Source: Lachnospiraceae bacterium
GTDB taxonomy: Bacteria > Bacillota > Clostridia > Lachnospirales > Lachnospiraceae
Direction: 5' to 3'
DNA: 44,345 nt
Assembly: GCA_029008875.1 (NCBI GenBank)
Contig: JAQXJP010000029.1
Location: 1 to 44,345 of the forward strand
The notes under the pieces: generated by a model
The model's database searches: none
Told to the model about the DNA's origin: nothing
What the model saw: only the letters and a program-made list of their open reading frames with translations
Made by a program: the position numbers and the translations under genes
Part shown: one piece after another, positions 40,014-44,345 of the stretch
Numbering within the stretch: the first letter of the stretch is position 1
Layout: every line of letters begins with the position of its first letter

Positions 40014-40131
40014 GTATCTAGAACAAAGGAGAAGGAAAGAGAGGAACAAAAGAGTTCCGGTTTCTTCCCAAACATCCCCGGTTCCGGTAACTTATTCATT
40101 TTTATTTTATTAGGAAAAGGAGCGATGACTT

Positions 40132-40602
40132 ATGATGACACCTAGTATTTTTGGAGAAAGTTTATTTGACGATTTCTTTGATGGATTTTTCGGCTTCCCT
40201 GTGTTCGACGACAGAGATATGCAGAAAGCACAAAAGAAACTGTACGGAAGGCATGCAGCCAACATGATGAAGACCGATGTGAAGGAACACGATGACCACT
40301 ACGAAGTGGACATTGATCTGCCGGGATTCAAGAAAGACGAACTCTCATTGGAACTCAAGGATGGTTACCTGATTATCAGCGCAGCCAAGGGCTTTGATAA
40401 AGATGAGAACAAATCCGGTAAGTTCGTACGCCAGGAGCGTTATGCGGGCAGCATGAGCAGAACCTTCTATGTAGGCGACGAATTGAAGCAGGAAGATATC
40501 CACGCAAAATATGAGAGCGGGGTATTGAAACTGAGCATCCCGAAGCCGGAGGAAAAGAAGGCTCAGGTCGATGAGCGCAAGTATATTGCGATTGAGGGAT
40601 AA
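40132..40602 (+). CDS. Hsp20/alpha-crystallin small heat-shock protein
   Basis: This is a 156-residue small heat-shock protein. A phenylalanine-rich N-terminal arm (SLFDDFFDGFFGFPVFDD) precedes the alpha-crystallin domain (about 43-145), with YEVDIDLPGFKKDELSLELK and GVLKLSIPKPEEKK. It forms oligomers that hold unfolding proteins for refolding. AAAAGGAGCG precedes the start; two adjacent ATGs are possible. Control by HrcA through the CIRCE upstream is expected. Confidence 0.95.
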   Translation: MMTPSIFGESLFDDFFDGFFGFPVFDDRDMQKAQKKLYGRHAANMMKTDVKEHDDHYEVDIDLPGFKKDELSLELKDGYLIISAAKGFDKDENKSGKFVRQERYAGSMSRTFYVGDELKQEDIHAKYESGVLKLSIPKPEEKKAQVDERKYIAIEG

Positions 40603-40620
40603 GACTTTATCTCAGGGAGA

Positions 40621-40651
40621 AAGAACAGGCACCGGTGCCTGTTCTTTTTTT
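40621..40651 (+). terminator. Rho-independent terminator of hsp20
   Basis: AAGAACAGGCA at 40621-40631 and TGCCTGTTCTT at 40636-40646 form a perfect stem around CCGG, followed by a T-tract to 40651. It ends a single-gene transcript. Confidence 0.95.
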
Positions 40652-40676
40652 GTGAAAAAAGTCCTAGATGTTTGGA

Positions 40677-40705
40677 TTGCGCATTATGTTTTTTGGGGGT
40701 ATAAT
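40677..40705 (+). promoter_or_regulatory. Promoter of the membrane/SHOCT protein gene
   Basis: TTGCGC at 40677-40682 and TATAAT at 40700-40705 are 17 bases apart, 48 bases before the GTG start. Confidence 0.65.
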
Positions 40706-40753
40706 TTTATTAAGATTTTTTGCCAAAAAATGTAGTATTGGAGGAATTTAGCA

Positions 40754-42676
40754 GTGAAAGGGAAGAATAAGAAGCTGATCATTGGCGGTGCGCTGGTTCT
40801 TGTTTTTGTGGTATTGTGCGTGATCTTTAAGTACAAAATATTGCTGCCGGCGCTGGTAATCGCAATTGTGGCGGCAGTAATTGAGATTAATCGTGCGATA
40901 TTGCGCAAGAGAAAAAGCACGGGCGAAAATGAAGTGACACAGTATGTGCTGAAGGATAGTGAGATTAATAAGTTTACGGAGTACTTTGTTAACAGTGATG
41001 AGAAGTATGTCTCCTCTTTGGGAAACGGATATATTATGAATTATCTCGCCAATGGAAGCATCAGCAAGGGATTTGCGGTAATCTCCGATAAGAGGGTGTA
41101 TTTTAGAGGAAGCTGTTTCAGTGGACAGGGAAAGTCGTTTCACAAAACAGATGAAGAGAGAACCGTTGATATTAAGGATGTGACGGGAAGCGGTTTTGTC
41201 TATCAGCGATATATTGGTATCTTGCTCGGGTTGGCAGCTGCACTCCTTGCGTTGCTGGTCGGCTTCTGCGGTAGCGCGGTTGGCGCATGGGTAGAATGGC
41301 AGGAAACCACCTATCGCCAGGGAGAAGCGGACGAGATCGGGACGATGGTTGATGAAATCAGAGGCAGTGATGACAAAATCTCAGATATTCAAAATCAGAT
41401 TTCCGACAATCAGACCAATATGGAGGATTTGCAGAGCCAATTGACCGAATTGGAGGCGTTGCAGACACAGTCGGTTCTGGGAGCCGCGCAGGGGAATCTA
41501 GATGTTTCCGACATCCTGTACGGCACAGAAATCAATGAGGCTTACGGGAATTATCTCTATCAGTTGAACGATATCTTTCTGCACAGTAGGACATTCGACC
41601 TTCTGTACAAATTGAATGAGGGAGCATGGGATGTTGTGGATCCGTCCTACGGTGCTTTTGACGACTGGGTGGATAATGCAAATATCGTGCTTGGTAATAC
41701 GGAGGGGAAAGAGAATCCTTTTGCGGTAGGAGACGATCTCGTCTATTTTTACAGTATAGAAGAAAGCCTGTACATTTCTCCGGAATTTTACTGTGTGAAT
41801 GTGTGCGGCTATTCACCGGAGACGGTTCAGTGGGCATACTGGGCGGACGATTATGCCCAAGAGGGATATCCGTATACGCAGATTATCGGTACGGGATGGC
41901 TGAAAAATGATTCTTTGGATTATGGGGTGACGGATGCTGTCACCGCCATGGATGAAGATATGGGGGATGCGTTCTATCAGGCATATCTTGATTTTATGTC
42001 AGTTGTGGCACCGGAATATTCGGCCGGTGGAACGCCGCCTTCTCTTCAGACGGTTGTGCTGAATTATGTAAACGCTCATCCGGAGGCTTCCTTTGCCGGT
42101 ATGGTCGATTTGTCCGGAATCAGCACGGAATATGACGATCAGATAGCGGAAATAAAACAGAATATTTCCGACCTGGAAGCACAGAATTCGGAATTGGAAG
42201 GGCAACTTGCGGAACTGGAGGAAATGAAGAGTGAGCAACAGTTGTATGAAGAACGCTACGCTGGAGCGAAGAGGGGTGCTTTCCGAGATTTCCTGCTTGC
42301 CGCTTTAGCATCTGCTGCGGCCGGACTTTTGATTACATTTTTGGTTTCCTGCCTCCTTGTATTTCTGGATTATCTCAAGAAAAGAAAAACAATGTTCCAG
42401 ATTCAATACGCAGGTGGAAGTATTGCATTTGATGTCTCTTACTATGCAAAGGCGGAGATTGAAGATTTCCAGAAACAGCTGAGAAGAGCAAAAGATTTCA
42501 ACGAGCAGGTTAAGAGCACAAGTGTTCCGGAGAGTACGGTGCAAGCTCCGACCGCATCAGAGACGAAGGAGACTTCCCTTCCCGATGAGTTGCGCAAGTA
42601 TGCGGAGCTTTTGAAGGATGGCCTCATCACGCAGGAGGAATACGATGCAGTCAAAAAGAAGATTTTAGGACTGTAG
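40754..42676 (+). CDS. Membrane protein with PH-like, coiled-coil and SHOCT domains
   Basis: This is a 640-residue protein of unrecognised overall family. Two hydrophobic segments lie at about 8-25 and 29-45. A PH-like stretch follows (about 60-145, KGFAVISDKRVYFRGSCFSG), then a third membrane segment (155-178). A heptad-rich coil (about 195-230), a central soluble domain (230-455), a second coil (about 455-505) and a fourth membrane segment (510-540) come next. A C-terminal SHOCT motif (about 608-640, LRKYAELLKDGLITQEEYDA) ends the protein. The central part between two membrane segments is probably extracytoplasmic. It starts at GTG after GGAGG. The function is unknown. Confidence 0.8.
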   Translation: MKGKNKKLIIGGALVLVFVVLCVIFKYKILLPALVIAIVAAVIEINRAILRKRKSTGENEVTQYVLKDSEINKFTEYFVNSDEKYVSSLGNGYIMNYLANGSISKGFAVISDKRVYFRGSCFSGQGKSFHKTDEERTVDIKDVTGSGFVYQRYIGILLGLAAALLALLVGFCGSAVGAWVEWQETTYRQGEADEIGTMVDEIRGSDDKISDIQNQISDNQTNMEDLQSQLTELEALQTQSVLGAAQGNLDVSDILYGTEINEAYGNYLYQLNDIFLHSRTFDLLYKLNEGAWDVVDPSYGAFDDWVDNANIVLGNTEGKENPFAVGDDLVYFYSIEESLYISPEFYCVNVCGYSPETVQWAYWADDYAQEGYPYTQIIGTGWLKNDSLDYGVTDAVTAMDEDMGDAFYQAYLDFMSVVAPEYSAGGTPPSLQTVVLNYVNAHPEASFAGMVDLSGISTEYDDQIAEIKQNISDLEAQNSELEGQLAELEEMKSEQQLYEERYAGAKRGAFRDFLLAALASAAAGLLITFLVSCLLVFLDYLKKRKTMFQIQYAGGSIAFDVSYYAKAEIEDFQKQLRRAKDFNEQVKSTSVPESTVQAPTASETKETSLPDELRKYAELLKDGLITQEEYDAVKKKILGL

Positions 42677-42685
42677 GAAAAGACA

Positions 42686-43159
42686 ATGGAGCTATTACAT
42701 ATTCATGGTCAATCGGGAAAAAAAGAATGTGATATTTACATTACAGATGGTGATTTTGTCATTGAGGGTGACTTTTGTTATCTGGTGAATAAAGAGTTTC
42801 GCAAAGGAGCAAACCCCAAGGACGGTTGCCCGATACAAGAGTACTTGGGCTTGGGCAAATTGCGGAAACGCTCTCCCAAACAGCTGATGATTTTTGTTTT
42901 TCTGGCGGCTGTTTTGGAATTGGTAAATGCGCTGGCGGCGAAGATTGGTGACTATCTTTTTTTCCTAAATACGGATTGGACTTCATATATTGTAAATGTT
43001 GCTGCAGTATTGTGTATTGTGCAAGGGCTGCGATTATTTTTCTCCAAGAAAAAAGTTGTGGAGATATCCTTTCTCACAAAACGTTTTTGTGTGGATGAAA
43101 CACTATTCAAGGAGGAAGACATCAATAGGCTGAATCAGATTATGCTGAAACTGCGGTAA
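42686..43159 (+). CDS. Small membrane protein, unknown function
   Basis: This 157-residue protein starts nine bases after the preceding stop and is probably co-transcribed with it. Its first 70 residues are hydrophilic (MELLHIHGQSGKKECDIYIT). Two hydrophobic segments (about 72-90 and 100-118) are followed by a basic, Lys-rich tail. No family was recognised. The ribosome-binding site is weak (GTAGGAAAAG), consistent with coupling to the upstream gene. Confidence 0.7.
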   Translation: MELLHIHGQSGKKECDIYITDGDFVIEGDFCYLVNKEFRKGANPKDGCPIQEYLGLGKLRKRSPKQLMIFVFLAAVLELVNALAAKIGDYLFFLNTDWTSYIVNVAAVLCIVQGLRLFFSKKKVVEISFLTKRFCVDETLFKEEDINRLNQIMLKLR

Positions 43160-43172
43160 TAAAACAGAATGG

Positions 43173-43212
43173 AAGAGGCCCCTTGCCACAGTGTGGCAGG
43201 GGGCCTCTTTTT
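43173..43212 (+). terminator. Rho-independent terminator after the membrane-protein pair
   Basis: AGAGGCCCC..TGCCAC pairs with GTGGCA..GGGGCCTCT around a short loop, followed by TTTTT at 43208-43212. It ends the two-gene unit. Confidence 0.93.
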
Positions 43213-43400
43213 GAGTGACAAAAGAGTGTATTTACCAAAGTGATGTTAAGGTTTGCGTTTACCCTCATTTTATGAAGGATGACGCACTTATATTATAACA
43301 TCTTGGGAGAAAAAACAGTACTTTTTCTATGGAGGATATGTTTTTTGAGAAAAAGATGTTAGAATTATTTTTATAGAGTAACAAGGAGAAGGCGGAACAA

Positions 43401-44345
43401 ATGATAGTTTATGATGGAGTAAAAACAGATTTTCTTGCCAGCTGTGAAAATGATTCCATAGCAATGGAAATAGAAGAGAATATTCTTGCGAAACTGGGGA
43501 GACATACCCCAAAATCAGAATTTCGTTCATGGGAAAATTCTCTTAACTATATGTATAAAGTATTGAATGACGATGGAATTCCGGCAGATGCAGGAATTGC
43601 CATCGAATACAACATCCCGCAGACCTCGAAGCGAGTAGATTTTATGATTTCGGGTTACGGATCGGATCGTGAACCGGAAATGGTAATTGTAGAACTGAAA
43701 CAGTGGGAAACATTGGAGGAAGTATCCGGCACGGATGCGCTTGTGGAAACGTATACCGGAGGGGCCAATCGTAGAGTTGTTCATCCATCTTATCAGGCGT
43801 GGTCTTATGCGCAACTGATACGTGACTATAACCAATCTGTACAGGACAGAAGAATAAAGATTTCTCCGTGTGCATGCCTCCACAACTACATCCGTCATGA
43901 GGAAGATCCGATTGATGCAGGACAATACGAGGAGTATTTGGAGGAGGCACCTGCATATACAAAAGGGCAACTTCCGGAATTGCGCGAGTTTATAAAAAGG
44001 TCAATTCGAAAAGGAGACCAGAAGGAAGTCCTTTATTTGGTGGAACATGGAAAAATAAGACCATCAAAAAGCCTGCAGAATGCCATTGGCTCCATGTTAA
44101 TGGGTAATAAAGAATTTATCATGATCGATGAGCAGAAGGTTGCTTACGAAGAGATCATCCGATTATCCCTGCAATCGCAAAAAGACTTCAAGAAAAGAAC
44201 AATCATTGTTCGGGGAGGCCCGGGAACCGGGAAAACAGTTATTGCGATTAACTTATTGGCAGAATTGACCCAGAGAGATCAGGTGGTTCAGTATGTTTCC
44301 AAGAATAGTGCGCCACGTCAGGTTTATTTGAAAAAGCTGAAGGGA
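43401..44345 (+). CDS. PD-(D/E)XK-like plus DUF2075 P-loop protein (truncated by window end)
   Basis: The first 315 codons of a longer gene are visible and run off the window in an open frame. Residues 75-105 look like a PD-(D/E)XK nuclease core: Asp80 in RVDFMI, and Glu98 and Lys100 in VIVELKQW. A P-loop, GGPGTGKT, at 272-279 opens a DUF2075/Schlafen-3-like helicase domain. Such fusions are often found in mobile or defence regions. AAGGAGAAGGCGG precedes the ATG. Upstream, TTGAGA at 43345 has no good -10 partner. Confidence 0.8.
   Translation, partial: MIVYDGVKTDFLASCENDSIAMEIEENILAKLGRHTPKSEFRSWENSLNYMYKVLNDDGIPADAGIAIEYNIPQTSKRVDFMISGYGSDREPEMVIVELKQWETLEEVSGTDALVETYTGGANRRVVHPSYQAWSYAQLIRDYNQSVQDRRIKISPCACLHNYIRHEEDPIDAGQYEEYLEEAPAYTKGQLPELREFIKRSIRKGDQKEVLYLVEHGKIRPSKSLQNAIGSMLMGNKEFIMIDEQKVAYEEIIRLSLQSQKDFKKRTIIVRGGPGTGKTVIAINLLAELTQRDQVVQYVSKNSAPRQVYLKKLKG

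Noticed and set aside
40014-40131. RNA thermometer (ROSE-like) in the hsp20 leader
   Set aside because: The Shine-Dalgarno region shows no convincing complementary strand, and CIRCE already explains heat control.
43213-43400. Promoter of the DUF2075-type gene
   Set aside because: TTGAGA at 43345 and several T/A-rich hexamers exist, but no pair with good spacing and a good -10 was found.

Overview
The window suggests a Gram-positive, AT-leaning anaerobe of the class Clostridia, most likely Lachnospiraceae. The signs are a zinc-type S14, a zinc-type L36, adenylate kinase with a four-Cys LID, a canonical CIRCE operator, an [FeFe]-hydrogenase-like sensor protein, and an L17 with an internal insertion. 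The family assignment is an inference from gene content and was not tested by a search.

Positions 1-14395 hold the end of the S10 operon and the whole spc-alpha cluster on the + strand: rplW(end)-rplB-rpsS-rplV-rpsC-rplP-rpmC-rpsQ-rplN-rplX-rplE-rpsN-rpsH-rplF-rplR-rpsE-rpmD-rplO-secY-adk-map-infA-rpmJ-rpsM-rpsK-rpsD-rpoA-rplQ. A strong rho-independent terminator closes it. A good sigma-70-type promoter lies just after infA. Five spacers (rpsH-rplF, secY-adk, rpmJ-rpsM, rpsD-rpoA, rpoA-rplQ) are unusually structured. The rpoA-rplQ spacer carries a near-perfect duplicated 23-nt motif, and part of that motif recurs in the rpmJ-rpsM leader.

Positions 14396-21060 form a beta-galactoside-type utilisation operon: a lipoprotein binding protein, two CUT1-type permeases and a GH2 beta-galactosidase. 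No ATPase is encoded locally. Hairpins separate the binding protein from the permeases and the permeases from lacZ, as if to grade expression. On the minus strand follows a Lon-like AAA+ ATPase without a protease domain. A SulP anion transporter then reads on the plus strand, and a hybrid histidine kinase and a MATE exporter read on the minus strand.

Positions 28770-32918 look like one operon: AraC regulator, MFS exporter, Nudix hydrolase, GNAT acetyltransferase and a xylose-isomerase-like TIM-barrel protein. A membrane acyltransferase with its own promoter follows.

Positions 34031-39956 hold the most unusual pair. The first gene encodes a cytoplasmic fusion of ferredoxin, [FeFe]-hydrogenase-like, Fe-S and MCP signalling domains. 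The second, 38 nt downstream, encodes a 1305-residue STAND (NB-ARC-like) ATPase whose C-terminal half is 18 TPR-like units, phased at exactly 126 bp. Next come a CIRCE-controlled Hsp20, a membrane/coiled-coil/SHOCT protein with a small membrane protein, and, running off the end, a PD-(D/E)XK-DUF2075 helicase-like protein. The 34-44 kb stretch is accessory in character and contains the best candidates for an undescribed system.
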